DNA of 48,407 bases, taken from NCBI GenBank assembly GCA_002688265.1, contig NZCK01000018.1, positions 1 to 48,407 on the forward strand, written 5' to 3'. The position numbers and the translations under genes are program-made. The notes below the pieces were generated by a model that saw nothing but the letters and a program-made list of their open reading frames with translations, was not told where the DNA came from and did no database searches. This stretch comes from an archaeon (GTDB lineage Archaea; Nanobdellota; Nanobdellia; Woesearchaeales; GW2011-AR9). Shown piece after piece: positions 28,734 to 38,737 of this stretch (within the stretch, counting starts at the first letter, position 1; each line of letters begins with the position of its first letter).

Positions 28734-28910
28734 TCAAATCAAACCTTTCTCTTCCCTCTCTTTCTCTTTAGCTTCACGACGATACGAAGCATACTTGTCA
28801 TCTAGAGAAAATCTAGGGGGTTTTGCTTCCACTGTTTTTGCGGAACATTTAGGACATTCTTGTTTCATTGTATAAATCTTACAATTTCCGCAACTTAGAA
28901 TTTTTTTCAT
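28734..28910 (-). CDS. nop10: Nop10, H/ACA RNP protein (absent from ORF track)
   Basis: Translation MKKILSCGNCKIYTMKQECPKCSAKTVEAKPPRFSLDDKYASYRREAKEKEREEKGLI matches archaeal Nop10 pattern (CxxC...CPxC, PPRFSxDDKYxxYRR). Confidence 0.9.
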   Translation of the reverse strand: MKKILSCGNCKIYTMKQECPKCSAKTVEAKPPRFSLDDKYASYRREAKEKEREEKGLI

Positions 28911-28964
28911 TTTCTCAATTATAAATCATTGTAGCTTGAGGTTTGGCAGCGCGTTCACCTTTAC

Positions 28965-29753
28965 TTATGCATCAAAGTCTGCCTTTTCTCTGCTAAAAGT
29001 GAAGTTTGACAATTTGTCTTGGTATTTACCTAGTATTTTTTCGATCGCAGAAATATCTTTTTCTGCGGCTTTTATTTCTTTATCTATAAATAAGAATTTA
29101 TATCTTCCTGCACCGAGGTATACGACTTGCATATCATCTCTCAAATTTTCTATTTTTCTTAAAGTAGACTTAACTTTTTCTACTCCATTACTAGTGTAGG
29201 TATGTAGTACAATCTCTCCTCGGAAAGTAGCAACTGGCTCTTTAAATTTTTCAGCAACCGCCACACTTAACTCTTTAGAAAGTTTTGCATCTAAACCTAG
29301 ATCTTCAAAGCTTGTTTGTCCAGCTACAACTTCTTTGAATGCGCTGTGAACGTAATGATATTCTTCAAGTAATTTTGAACTTATTGTTTTGTACAAATCT
29401 TCTGTTTTAAGTTTCAAGCGTTTAGCTAGATTTGCAATAATTTGTTCTGCTTTAAGCTCTTGTTTCATTTCGTCAAGTTTTTTAAGTTTAGCACCAGTAC
29501 CTACTCTTCGTAAAGACAAATCGATGTGTCCTCTATCTGTTTTCACTCTTAGAACTACACAGACAATTTGTTTTCCGACTTTTACATACTCTCGTAAATT
29601 TCGGATTCTTCCTGGTGCAATTTCACTGATGTGAATCATTCCAGAATCACCATATTCTACCATTTGAGCGAAAACAGAATTAGGAAATATCTTAGTAACG
29701 CGACAGAGAACAATTTCTCCTTCATCCGGTAATCCTTGGTGTTTGTAGAGCAT
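28965..29753 (-). CDS. Translation initiation factor aIF2 subunit alpha
   Basis: S1 domain LPDEGEIVLCRVTKIFPNSVFAQMVEYGDSGMIHISEIAPGRIRNLREYVKVGK. Start MLYKHQGLP (29753) or 29774. Confidence 0.94.
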   Translation of the reverse strand: MLYKHQGLPDEGEIVLCRVTKIFPNSVFAQMVEYGDSGMIHISEIAPGRIRNLREYVKVGKQIVCVVLRVKTDRGHIDLSLRRVGTGAKLKKLDEMKQELKAEQIIANLAKRLKLKTEDLYKTISSKLLEEYHYVHSAFKEVVAGQTSFEDLGLDAKLSKELSVAVAEKFKEPVATFRGEIVLHTYTSNGVEKVKSTLRKIENLRDDMQVVYLGAGRYKFLFIDKEIKAAEKDISAIEKILGKYQDKLSNFTFSREKADFDA

Positions 29754-29817
29754 TTTAGTTTGTTGAAATATCAAGTTGCCAAGTTAAGAGGCATAAAATA
29801 ATAATTGTGAAAGGGAC

Positions 29818-29994
29818 CTAAAAGATCTCAAGGACTCGTGCAGAAATTTTACTTTTTCCACCTGTTGGGTAGACAAGTTCTCTTGAACAAACCAGGCATG
29901 TAACTACAGTTGATGCATTTCCAAAGATTGTTTGCTCATTTTTACACTTTGGGCAGCGTATTTTAATAAATTTGGAGTTTGTTTGATCTTTCAT
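29818..29994 (-). CDS. rps27e: 30S ribosomal protein S27e (absent from ORF track)
   Basis: Translation MKDQTNSKFIKIRCPKCKNEQTIFGNASTVVTCLVCSRELVYPTGGKSKISARVLEIF. Confidence 0.93.
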   Translation of the reverse strand: MKDQTNSKFIKIRCPKCKNEQTIFGNASTVVTCLVCSRELVYPTGGKSKISARVLEIF

Positions 29995-30004
29995 TTTATT
30001 ATGC

Positions 30005-30313
30005 CTATATTAATTCTACACGTTTACTTCTGATTCCGCTTGATTGAACTGAGCTTTTTTTACAGACCTGACAAGTATATCTAAAATCAGTTTTTTTAGT
30101 TGATTTAGCTCCTGTTCGCTTAAATTTGGTAATGGCTGGTTTTGAATATCTTCCACGTGAACCATTTCCTCGAGCAAGTCCTCTGCATCTAGCTCTAACT
30201 TTGCTTCCTTTGCTTAAGGAACTAGCAGTTTTACGCTTAACTTGTGCGATTTTATGCTCTGTATGTGTTTTACACTTTCTACAGAGTTTTTTTTGCAACT
30301 TAGGAATCTTCAT
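30005..30313 (-). CDS. rpl44e: 50S ribosomal protein L44e
   Basis: MKIPKLQKKLCRKCKTHTEHKIAQVKR...CQVCKK; classic L44e-S27e-aIF2a-Nop10 gene order. Confidence 0.94.
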   Translation of the reverse strand: MKIPKLQKKLCRKCKTHTEHKIAQVKRKTASSLSKGSKVRARCRGLARGNGSRGRYSKPAITKFKRTGAKSTKKTDFRYTCQVCKKSSVQSSGIRSKRVELI

Positions 30314-30412
30314 TATGCTCGCTTGGATCGAGGATTCTTTATAAAGGTATCGCCTTTAGAAATGGGATAAATTAGTCATTTGAATAGGAAAATATAGAAA
30401 AATAGAAGGAAA

Positions 30413-30646
30413 TTATAGTTTGCTTAAAGCAGCATCAATTTTTTTTTGATTAAATCCTATGATAATCTCTGCTCCAATTTTAAGAACCGGGGTAGCGACT
30501 TGGCCACTCACATCAATAATTTCTTTGCGGGCTGGTTTATCTTCCGTTATATCTTTATCTTCAAAAGCAATTTTTTTCTTAGTCAGGTATGCTTTGGCTT
30601 TAGTTGACCATTTACAACTAGGAATTGTGTATATAATTACTGTCAT
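30413..30646 (-). CDS. Glutaredoxin-like protein (CxxS active site)
   Basis: VIIYTIPSCKWSTKAKAYLTKKKIAFEDKDI, VATPVLKIG, IIGFNQKKI. Confidence 0.85.
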   Translation of the reverse strand: MTVIIYTIPSCKWSTKAKAYLTKKKIAFEDKDITEDKPARKEIIDVSGQVATPVLKIGAEIIIGFNQKKIDAALSKL

Positions 30647-30757
30647 AGCAAATAATGAATCAAGCTCCTATTTATTTGTTGTGATTATTTAAGTTCTTTT
30701 TTCTACAAGCCAAGACAACAGGCAAAAAATATAAAGCACTAGCACCTTCATTATCTT

Positions 30758-31189
30758 ATGAGGCGCTTTGGAGAGACTTTATTACATACTTATTTGTTTA
30801 TAGCTTTATTTAATGGTGTAATTGGTTTAACAGAAATCCTTTCTCAGCTTTTGAATTGGGAGCAAGCTTGGTTCTCAGCTTTTGTAGGGATTTTTGCTTT
30901 AGTTTGGTTTTTAGCTACATTCTTCTTTGTAGCTTTGTTTCGGAACTACCGAATTCCTCATGTGTATTACATTTTACCTTTGTTTTACATAATCAGTTAT
31001 TCTAGTTTGAGTGGTCTTGCCTTGGTCTTTTCTTTCAAGGGTTTTTCTTGGGCTTGGATTCCTTTATTCTTTTTGTCAGCTACATTTCTTTCATCCAGTT
31101 TTGAGACAGTTTTTGCTGGAGCCCAATTAGGTAAAATATCTGCGCTGAAAAAGAATGTTAAGAAAGGGAAGAAAAATTTAAGTCTTTGA
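30758..31189 (+). CDS. Multi-pass membrane protein, hypothetical
   Basis: 143 aa with several hydrophobic segments. Confidence 0.65.
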   Translation: MRRFGETLLHTYLFIALFNGVIGLTEILSQLLNWEQAWFSAFVGIFALVWFLATFFFVALFRNYRIPHVYYILPLFYIISYSSLSGLALVFSFKGFSWAWIPLFFLSATFLSSSFETVFAGAQLGKISALKKNVKKGKKNLSL

Positions 31190-31720
31190 TTTTTCTAAGA
31201 ATTTTTTTAATTCTAAAAGTGCCAAATATCTGTGACTACATTTATTCTTCTCAGTTAAAGACATTTCAGCATATGTTTTGCCAGTTCCAGAAACTTCAAA
31301 GATTGGATCAAACCCAAAATCACTTGCAGCTCTTGGCATTACTATTCTTCCATTAACAACACCTTCAAAGAAATGCATTTCTTTTCCATCAGAGTAACCA
31401 ATAGTGCAGACAACTTTTGTGCTATGGTCTGGTTGAGTGTGTACTCGTTGAACTCTCTCTTGATTACTTCCTGATTTATTCCAAAATTTTACTAAGGGTC
31501 CAGGAAATCCTTGAAACGCAGAAATTGAAAGAGACACATCTTCACAAAAAAGTGGTCCTGGGCATTGTTTCAATGCTTCTTGTAACTTAGCTGCAATTAT
31601 TTCTTTAGGATCCATTGATTGAATTTCAATTAAATCAATATCTAATTGTTCTATTTCAGGAAAAATTTGTTTTGCTTCAGAAAATTTGTGTTTGTTTCCG
31701 GTGATAAAGTATAATGTCAT
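31178..31720 (-). CDS. rdgB: XTP/dITP pyrophosphatase (RdgB/HAM1 family)
   Basis: LYFITGNKHKFSEAKQ, LFCEDVSLSISAFQGFPGPLVKFW, DFGFDPIF, KNKCSHRYLAL. Confidence 0.93.
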   Translation of the reverse strand: MTLYFITGNKHKFSEAKQIFPEIEQLDIDLIEIQSMDPKEIIAAKLQEALKQCPGPLFCEDVSLSISAFQGFPGPLVKFWNKSGSNQERVQRVHTQPDHSTKVVCTIGYSDGKEMHFFEGVVNGRIVMPRAASDFGFDPIFEVSGTGKTYAEMSLTEKNKCSHRYLALLELKKFLEKSKT

Positions 31721-31744
31721 TTATGTTCCTCTGTTTCTTAATAA

Positions 31745-33448
31745 TCACATCTCTTCTGGTGCCGAAATACCTAACAAACTCAACCCATTCGCCAGAACTT
31801 GACGTACAGAATCAACTAACAATAATCTAGCATTCATCAATTCTTTATCATCTACCATTACTTTGTTGTTAACATAAAATTCACTGAATAACTGAGCCAA
31901 TTCTAGCACATACTGTGCAATTAAGTAGGGTTTATATTTTTCAGCAGACTCTTTAACGAATTCAGGATATTTAGACAACAGCAATAATACTTTTTTCTCT
32001 GAATCACTACCTAATAAATCAAAATTAACTTTAACAGATTTCTTCCATTTAGCTTTTCTTAAAATGCTACAGGCTCTCGCGTGTGCGTATTGAATGTATG
32101 GTCCAGTATCACCTTGTAAGTCTAACGCTCGCTCCCAATCAAAAGTCATTCGTCTGTTATTTTCTTTTATCTGCATTGAAAATTTAAGGGCTGCAAAGGC
32201 AATCATTTTGGTTCTTTTTTCTACTTCCTTTTTAGAAAGTTTAGGATGCCTTTCTTGTACCTCTGGTCTTACGCGACCCATCATTTTAGCAAACAAATCT
32301 GCATAGAGCACCATTGTTCCTAGTCGCGAGCTCATTTTTCCTTCGGGCAGATTCACAAGACCGTAACTAATGTGTGTTGATTTTTTTGCCATGGGTGATT
32401 TCATAAGTTCATATGTTTTGAAAACTTGTTTGAAGAATAATTCTTGTTCTGAGCCAACCACATGTAGGCTTTTATCAAATTTGAATTCTTTTTGTTTTAG
32501 TTTAGCCAGACCCATCTCTTTTGCTTGGTAGGTGGGATAGCCTTTCCCAGTCAAACCGACATAAACGTTCAGTTTATATTTTTCCAAATCAACAATTATG
32601 GCTCCATCACTTTCTTTTGCAATTTTTTTTGCAAGCAATTCATCAAACACTTTTTTGCCTGGCAGTTCAGCTTCACTTTCAAAGTATAATCTGTCAAATT
32701 TGACACCAAAATCTGTGTAGAAGACTTCAAAATCTTCTAAGCACCATTGTCTAGTTTTCTTCCAGAGTTTTTCTATTTCCTTATCACTATGTTCATACAA
32801 TTTTAGGGTTAGTTCTCGGATTTCTTCTTCGGCCGATTTGTCGCCTTTGTTTGCAATACTAACTTTTGAATATAATTTTCCTAGCCAAATTCCTTTGTCG
32901 TCAGTTGGTTCTTTCAATTCTTTGGCAAACTTTTTGTAACCCCAGATACATTTTGCAACATGTGGTCCAATGTCTCCTTGATAGTTAACTCTAATTGTTT
33001 TGTATCCTGCAGATTCTAATATATTAGCAAGAGCAGAACCAATAGAAATGTTACGTAGGTGTCCAATGTGAACTCCTTTGTGAGTGTTGGCATGGAAGAA
33101 TTCTATCATGATTGTTTCTTTCTTTCCCTTGCCAAAACCAAATTTTTCTTTTTCTTTTTGAACTGCAGTTAAAGTTTCTTTTGCAAGCACAGAATTATCA
33201 ATAAAGAAATTTAGATATGGTCCAACTATTTTTGTCTCATTGATCCATTTTGGCAAATTCAACTCAGAATTCAATTTTTCAGCAGCAGCTGCTGGGGCCA
33301 TCTTCCATTGTTTAGAAAGCACAAAACATGGAAATGCGAAATCTCCTAGTTTTGGGTCTGGTGGAATTGAAAGTAACTGTGTCATTTGAGGAACATCTAA
33401 TTTAACAGTTTTTGAAAGAAGGTTGATTAATTCCTCTTTGAAGTTCAT
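31745..33448 (-). CDS. argS: Arginyl-tRNA synthetase
   Basis: ANTHKGVHIGHLRNISIG (HIGH), KMSSRLGTMV, DTGPYIQYAHARACSILRK. Confidence 0.95.
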   Translation of the reverse strand: MNFKEELINLLSKTVKLDVPQMTQLLSIPPDPKLGDFAFPCFVLSKQWKMAPAAAAEKLNSELNLPKWINETKIVGPYLNFFIDNSVLAKETLTAVQKEKEKFGFGKGKKETIMIEFFHANTHKGVHIGHLRNISIGSALANILESAGYKTIRVNYQGDIGPHVAKCIWGYKKFAKELKEPTDDKGIWLGKLYSKVSIANKGDKSAEEEIRELTLKLYEHSDKEIEKLWKKTRQWCLEDFEVFYTDFGVKFDRLYFESEAELPGKKVFDELLAKKIAKESDGAIIVDLEKYKLNVYVGLTGKGYPTYQAKEMGLAKLKQKEFKFDKSLHVVGSEQELFFKQVFKTYELMKSPMAKKSTHISYGLVNLPEGKMSSRLGTMVLYADLFAKMMGRVRPEVQERHPKLSKKEVEKRTKMIAFAALKFSMQIKENNRRMTFDWERALDLQGDTGPYIQYAHARACSILRKAKWKKSVKVNFDLLGSDSEKKVLLLLSKYPEFVKESAEKYKPYLIAQYVLELAQLFSEFYVNNKVMVDDKELMNARLLLVDSVRQVLANGLSLLGISAPEEM

Positions 33449-33508
33449 AGAGAAGGTTTAGCCGAATTTGTATAAAAGAGTTGTGGTGGATAGGCGCTGT
33501 AGAAACCA

Positions 33509-33925
33509 TTATTTCTTCTTTCTTTTCTTCACATTTTTCTTTTTCTTCTTCGCAGAAGTTTTCCTTTTCTTTTTTCTAGTTATGATTGGGTGGGTGTTCA
33601 GAATGGTTCGCAATTTAGATAATTCATCTCCAGTTAAGCTATGATCTTTTAAGAATTCTACATCTTCGTGAACTTCTTTGAGTAGGGCAGTTCTTCTTCT
33701 ATCAAAATAAAGTCGGATTAAGAAATATAACAAGTATAAACCAAAGATTCCTCCAAGGAGCCAACTTAGCCATTCTAGGACTGGTTGTATAGTTTCCACC
33801 AGATCCCCAAGTAGTATTTGCATCATTTCTGGGAGTCTATCTGAGGGCACATCACTAATTGCCATATGCAAAAGAAACATATTTGTGTATTTAAGGGTTT
33901 GCTCAGAAGTATAGTAAAAAATCAA
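33509..33925 (-). CDS. Membrane protein with Lys-rich C-terminus
   Basis: One TM (WLSWLLGGIFGLYLLYFLIRLYF) and polylysine tail. Confidence 0.6.
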   Translation of the reverse strand: MIFYYTSEQTLKYTNMFLLHMAISDVPSDRLPEMMQILLGDLVETIQPVLEWLSWLLGGIFGLYLLYFLIRLYFDRRRTALLKEVHEDVEFLKDHSLTGDELSKLRTILNTHPIITRKKKRKTSAKKKKKNVKKRKKK

Positions 33926-34040
33926 ATTGTATTGGTCTTCTCACAGAAAATGAAGAAATTTTTCATCTTTTGGGTTATTAGAAACTGACAATACCTTTAG
34001 TGAGGCTGAAGTGAAGAGTAACGCCGCACCTCGCTTATCA

Positions 34041-34074
34041 AACCTTTCTGGTCCCAGCAACTTCGTTGCTATGG
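34041..34074 (+). repeat. Dispersed hairpin repeat, copy 1
   Basis: aacctttctggtcccagcaacttcgttgctatg; AGCAAC/GTTGCT stem; similar to 39779-39830. Confidence 0.7.
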
Positions 34075-34133
34075 ATTTGCGAAAGAATTTGGTAGTAAAC
34101 ATTATAAAAAGAAAGCACACACATCTACTAGAT

Positions 34134-36701
34134 ATGAAATCTGATAAAGAACTCAAAATAGAGCTTAATAAGAAAGCAAGTCATGATCCTGATTCTTACT
34201 ATGCAACCAGTATCCTAAAAAGCGAAGGCTTCAAAAGAAACAAATGCAGCAAATGTAAAATTAATTTCTGGTCTCAAGATAAAGACAGGAAAATCTGTGG
34301 TGACTCTAGTTGCATTGGGGAATTCAGTGTTGCAAATAATGCACTATGCAAAAGACAGCTTTCATACATCAACGTTTGGAATACTTTCAAAGATCATTTT
34401 CAAAAGCGCAATTACCAAGCAATTAATAGGTATCCTGTAGTTGCCAGGTGGAATCCAACAGTAGATTTCACAATCGCGAGTATTGCAGCATTCCAACCAT
34501 ATGTAATCACAGGACAAGTTGACCCACCAGCAAAAAGATTAGTCATTCCTCAATTCTGCCTCCGGTTTGGTGACATTGATAATGTGGGGATCACTGGAAG
34601 TCATTGTACTGGTTTTGTGATGATTGGTCAACATCAGTTCGTGAAGCCAAAGGAATGGGATCAAGATCAAGCTTTCCAAGATATTTATGATTACCTAATC
34701 AAGACTATTGGATTAGACAAGAAGGAATTAATTTTACATGAGGACGCCTGGGCAGGTGGTGGCAATTTTGGCCCTTGTATGGAATTTTTTGCTTTAGGAT
34801 TAGAACTGTTCAACCAAGTGTATATGATGTATGAACAGTTGCCAGATGGCACTACAAAAGAGCTCAGTCAGAAAGTTTTAGATATGGGTTTAGGAATGGA
34901 GAGAATTGCTTGGTTTAGTCAAGGGACAGCTAATGTTTATGAAGCAATTTTTCCAAAGACTCTAAAAAAACTAAGAAATAAAATCAAGATCGAATCTGAT
35001 TTAGAACTTTTCAGCAAATTTTCTAGGTTTGCCGGCAGATTGAATGTGGACGAAGTTGACGATATCAATAAAGAATGGAGTATGGTGGCAAAAGAGTTAG
35101 ATATCAAAAGTGGCGAAGAATTGAAACAGCAAATTATGCCAACAGTAGCAGCTTACGCAGTAACAGAACATACAAGAGCACTTTTAGTAGCTTTAGCAGA
35201 TGGGCAACTTCCGTCAAACAGCGGAGGAGGTTATAACCTACGAGTTATCTTACGAAGATCTTTAAGTTTTATTGACAAATTCAACTGGGAAATTACTTTA
35301 GAAGAAATTGCAAGGTGGCATGCAGAGGAGTTACAAGATTTATTTCCAGAATTAAAAACTAACATTGAAGATGTTGTGAAATTACTTAGGGTAGAACAAA
35401 TAAAATATAACGAGTCAAAAAGGAACGCAGAGTCAATTCTCAAAAATATTAAACTAAACTCAATCACAACAAAAAAACTATTAGAGCTTTATGATAGTAA
35501 TGGTGTAACGCCTGAATTAGTTAAAGAATTTGCAAAGGAACGAAACCACAAGATAGTGATTCCAGACAATTTTTACACTCAAGTTGCTGAATTGCAAGAG
35601 AAAAGAGCACAGAAGAAATCTACACACAAAGCACAACAAAAAATAATTGATGAAAAAACACTGAGCAAGATCCCAGAGACTAAGGTCCAATATTATTTGG
35701 ATTGGAACACACCTGAATTCCAAGCAAAGGTTCTTTACATTAAAGACAAAAAAGTAATCTTAGATCAAAGTTATTTTTATCCAACCAGTGGCGGGCAAGA
35801 GCACGATAATGGCGACGTTGAATCAATTCCAATTGCTTCATTACATAGAGTTGGCAAACATATAATTCATACTCTAGAAGGAAATCCTAACTTCAAAAAG
35901 GGAGACGAAGTAACTTGTCACATTGACATCAATCGTAGAAAACAGCTTGCTCAACATCACACTGGCGCTCATATTGTGGGTGCTGCAGCAAGAAATGTTC
36001 TGGGTAATCATATTAATCAAGCGGGAGCTCACAAAAAAGTGAATGAAGCGCACATTGACCTTACTCATTTTTCTTCGTTAACCAAAGAAGAAGAAAAAGC
36101 AATTGAAGACCGAGCAAATAAAATAATTAAAGAAAGGATTACTGTTAACAAATTTTTCATGGCCCGAACGCAAGCAGAACAAAAATACGGTGTCAGAATT
36201 TACCAAGGGGGGGTTGCTCCAGGTAAAGAATTACGTATGGTTGATATTCAAGGAGTAGATACTCAGGCTTGTGGTGGAACTCATTTAAATAATACAAATG
36301 AAGCAGAGCAAATCATTATCACTAATTCAACTAAGATCAGTGATGGGGTTGTGAGAGTTACTTACAAGGCAGGTAATGCTGCTAAGAAAGCCACAACCCT
36401 GGGGGCTGATGTATTAAGTAAGGCAGCTAAACTGTTAAATTGCAAAAAAGAAGAATTACCAAGTTACGCTGTTGCGTTATTTCAACTTTGGAAAAATGGG
36501 AGGAAAGCTGCTAAGAAGGGAAAGGAATTTTCTAAAGATTTGGTAATAGACAACATAAAAAAAGAAAGTGGTTCTGATTTAGAGATTGCTGAGCAAGTGG
36601 CAGCAGTTTTTCGAGTGCAACCAGAACACATAACAAAAACAATTGAAAGGTTTCAAAAAGAGATAGAAGAATTCGCAAAAAAAGCAAATGAGAAAAACTA
36701 A
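34134..36701 (+). CDS. alaS: Alanyl-tRNA synthetase (archaeal type)
   Basis: ATSILKSEGFKRNKCSKCKINFWS, DVESIPIASLHRV, QHHTGAHIVGAAARNVLG, DTQACGGTHL. Start 34134 preferred; 34011-34133 overlaps a repeat. Confidence 0.94.
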   Translation: MKSDKELKIELNKKASHDPDSYYATSILKSEGFKRNKCSKCKINFWSQDKDRKICGDSSCIGEFSVANNALCKRQLSYINVWNTFKDHFQKRNYQAINRYPVVARWNPTVDFTIASIAAFQPYVITGQVDPPAKRLVIPQFCLRFGDIDNVGITGSHCTGFVMIGQHQFVKPKEWDQDQAFQDIYDYLIKTIGLDKKELILHEDAWAGGGNFGPCMEFFALGLELFNQVYMMYEQLPDGTTKELSQKVLDMGLGMERIAWFSQGTANVYEAIFPKTLKKLRNKIKIESDLELFSKFSRFAGRLNVDEVDDINKEWSMVAKELDIKSGEELKQQIMPTVAAYAVTEHTRALLVALADGQLPSNSGGGYNLRVILRRSLSFIDKFNWEITLEEIARWHAEELQDLFPELKTNIEDVVKLLRVEQIKYNESKRNAESILKNIKLNSITTKKLLELYDSNGVTPELVKEFAKERNHKIVIPDNFYTQVAELQEKRAQKKSTHKAQQKIIDEKTLSKIPETKVQYYLDWNTPEFQAKVLYIKDKKVILDQSYFYPTSGGQEHDNGDVESIPIASLHRVGKHIIHTLEGNPNFKKGDEVTCHIDINRRKQLAQHHTGAHIVGAAARNVLGNHINQAGAHKKVNEAHIDLTHFSSLTKEEEKAIEDRANKIIKERITVNKFFMARTQAEQKYGVRIYQGGVAPGKELRMVDIQGVDTQACGGTHLNNTNEAEQIIITNSTKISDGVVRVTYKAGNAAKKATTLGADVLSKAAKLLNCKKEELPSYAVALFQLWKNGRKAAKKGKEFSKDLVIDNIKKESGSDLEIAEQVAAVFRVQPEHITKTIERFQKEIEEFAKKANEKN

Positions 36702-36702
36702 C

Positions 36703-37134
36703 ATGAAGAACCAATACACTTTCTTAGATCATACTGCTGATGTTTTGTTTCAGGCAACTGCAAAAACAATTGAAGAATTGTTTCGGCAAGCAGGACTTGC
36801 TACTTTTGCAACCATGACTGATTTAGAAACAGTGGGAACAACAGAAAAAAGAAAATTTACAATTACTGCAAACACTATTGAATATTTGTTGTTCGATTTC
36901 CTTGACGAGTTATTAATGTTCAAAGACTCCGAAATTTTATTTTTTAGTGATTTTAAAATTAATATCCAGAAAACAGAAGAAGAAAAATTTCAACTTAATG
37001 CAGTTTGTTTTGGTGAACCAGTAACTGAAGGTAAACATGATCGCAAACTTGATGTAAAAGCAATTACTCTGCATCTTTTCGAGGTCAAAGAAGTAAAAGA
37101 TGGTTGGTCTTGTCAAGTTCTTTTGGATATTTAA
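36703..37134 (+). CDS. Archease
   Basis: YTFLDHTADVLFQATAKTIEELFRQAGLATF...KAITLHLFEVKE...VLLDI. Confidence 0.92.
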   Translation: MKNQYTFLDHTADVLFQATAKTIEELFRQAGLATFATMTDLETVGTTEKRKFTITANTIEYLLFDFLDELLMFKDSEILFFSDFKINIQKTEEEKFQLNAVCFGEPVTEGKHDRKLDVKAITLHLFEVKEVKDGWSCQVLLDI

Positions 37135-37305
37135 TTAAGATAATTTCCACATAAATTTATAAAGAAAACCTATATTTTGAGTAATATCAAGGGGTAAGCA
37201 GGTTAAGGCTCGCTTATACTGGAGATAAGAAAACAAAGTTCATTAAACTGGACAAATCAAAATTCTTTTTCTCTTAAAACTTGAATAACATTTGGTGAAA
37301 AAATA

Positions 37306-37758
37306 ATGGCAAGAATGCATAGTAGAAAGAAAGGAAAAGCAGGATCACGTAGACCTCATGGCGACAAACCTGCTTGGACAAGTTATAGTGAAAAAGAAAT
37401 AGCAAAACTAGCACAGAAGTATCAAAAGCAAGGAAAAAGCACTAGTGAAATCGGAATGATTATGAGGGATACTTATGGTATTGCTTCAGTTAGAGCAATT
37501 ACTGGCAAAAAGATTGGCGCTCATTTAGATGCTGCTGGTTTGAAGAAAGAAATTCCTGAAGATATGATGGATTTAATAAAGCGTCTTGTTGCGATTCAAA
37601 CACATATTGAGAAGAACAAGCAAGATCAAACGGCTAAGCGTGGACGTTTGTTAACAGATTCCAAAATCCGAAGGTTGGAGAAGTATTACAAATCAACTGG
37701 AAGATTATCTAAGGAGTGGAAACTAGACAGAAAACGTCTTAAGATGTATTTGGAGTAA
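37306..37758 (+). CDS. rps15: 30S ribosomal protein S15 (archaeal S13e-type)
   Basis: MARMHSRKKGKAGSRRP, GMIMRDTYGIASVRAITGKKI, DLIKRLVAIQTHIEKNKQD. Confidence 0.95.
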   Translation: MARMHSRKKGKAGSRRPHGDKPAWTSYSEKEIAKLAQKYQKQGKSTSEIGMIMRDTYGIASVRAITGKKIGAHLDAAGLKKEIPEDMMDLIKRLVAIQTHIEKNKQDQTAKRGRLLTDSKIRRLEKYYKSTGRLSKEWKLDRKRLKMYLE

Positions 37759-37773
37759 ACTTTTTTATTTTTT

Positions 37774-38013
37774 TCAATTTTCTTTTTTGTGCACAATTTC
37801 TTTATTAACTTCTCTACAGATCAAAACAGCTTCTCTTGGCGCATATGGTCCTTTGTACCTAACAGCCACACCTCTGCCTTTAAGGATAACTTTCTCTTTG
37901 CGATTGCAACGAAAACAGTGGTAACTATACTTTCGAATATCTTTGCTTTGGCCAGTACCATAGAGTTTACATTGGTTGCAGAGGAAGAGGTAGTTGTACA
38001 TCAAATGAATCAA
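37774..38013 (-). CDS. Small zinc-ribbon protein
   Basis: LCNQCKLYG...YHCFRCNRK double CxxC. Confidence 0.7.
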   Translation of the reverse strand: MIHLMYNYLFLCNQCKLYGTGQSKDIRKYSYHCFRCNRKEKVILKGRGVAVRYKGPYAPREAVLICREVNKEIVHKKEN

Positions 38014-38108
38014 GTATCACTCCTTCTTAAGTCTCACACACACTTGACCAGTGACCAGTGGAAAAGAACAGTTAATTTTATAAAGAAAAATATGGCTGGC
38101 ATTAGTAC

Positions 38109-38181
38109 AGCCCCGTGGTGTAGTGGACTATCATAATGCCCTTTGGAGGCATTGACCACGGTTCGAATCCGTGCGGGGCTA
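38109..38181 (+). tRNA. tRNA-Gln(TTG)
   Basis: AGCCCCG/CGGGGCT acceptor, anticodon arm ATGCC-CTTTGGA-GGCAT, T-arm CACGG-TTCGAAT-CCGTG, A73. Confidence 0.93.
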
Positions 38182-38239
38182 CTTTTTCTACCCCTCAAAA
38201 TCAATTATCTTTTTATAATAAAGAGAAAAAACACCACAG

Positions 38240-38665
38240 ATGAATGCTTTAGATGAAGTTGTTAACATATTATGTAAGAAGGGCTGGGGTCTTTATGAGG
38301 TCACAAAAGAAACTGGGAACGATTATAGCTTAATAATAAAGCGAGGGACATTAAATGAGTTAAGAGAGGATCAAACAGCAGTTGTATTGCCTTACGCATC
38401 AACTACTGATGAAGCAAATAAAGAATACCAAAATACCTTATCTACAGGGCAAATTCCCACCTTAAATCTTGAAGGAAACCCGATAACAATCCGAGCGTTA
38501 AAAATAGGATCTGATCTAATACATATATTGCCGTATGATGAAGATGAAACAATAATTTTTAGTTATGCTGAATTTCTTGAAGACGTAAGAACAATTATTC
38601 CTTATGTACCTCGTGGAGTTGATGCATTTGTTATGTGGGGGGGATCTGTAGTTGATGATTGCTAA
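38240..38665 (+). CDS. Hypothetical protein
   Basis: 141 aa ORF. Confidence 0.6.
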   Translation: MNALDEVVNILCKKGWGLYEVTKETGNDYSLIIKRGTLNELREDQTAVVLPYASTTDEANKEYQNTLSTGQIPTLNLEGNPITIRALKIGSDLIHILPYDEDETIIFSYAEFLEDVRTIIPYVPRGVDAFVMWGGSVVDDC

Positions 38666-38737
38666 ATTCAATAGAACTCTCTTCTATAACTTCCATTCTT
38701 TTTGTTTAAATAATAATCTTTTTTTAATAATATCAAG

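Noticed and set aside
34011-34133. N-terminal extension of alaS
   Set aside because: Extension covers a dispersed hairpin repeat and promoter-like sequence; archaeal AlaRS N-terminus fits the 34134 start.
37789-38136. 115-aa plus-strand ORF
   Set aside because: Antisense to the zinc-ribbon CDS and runs into tRNA-Gln.
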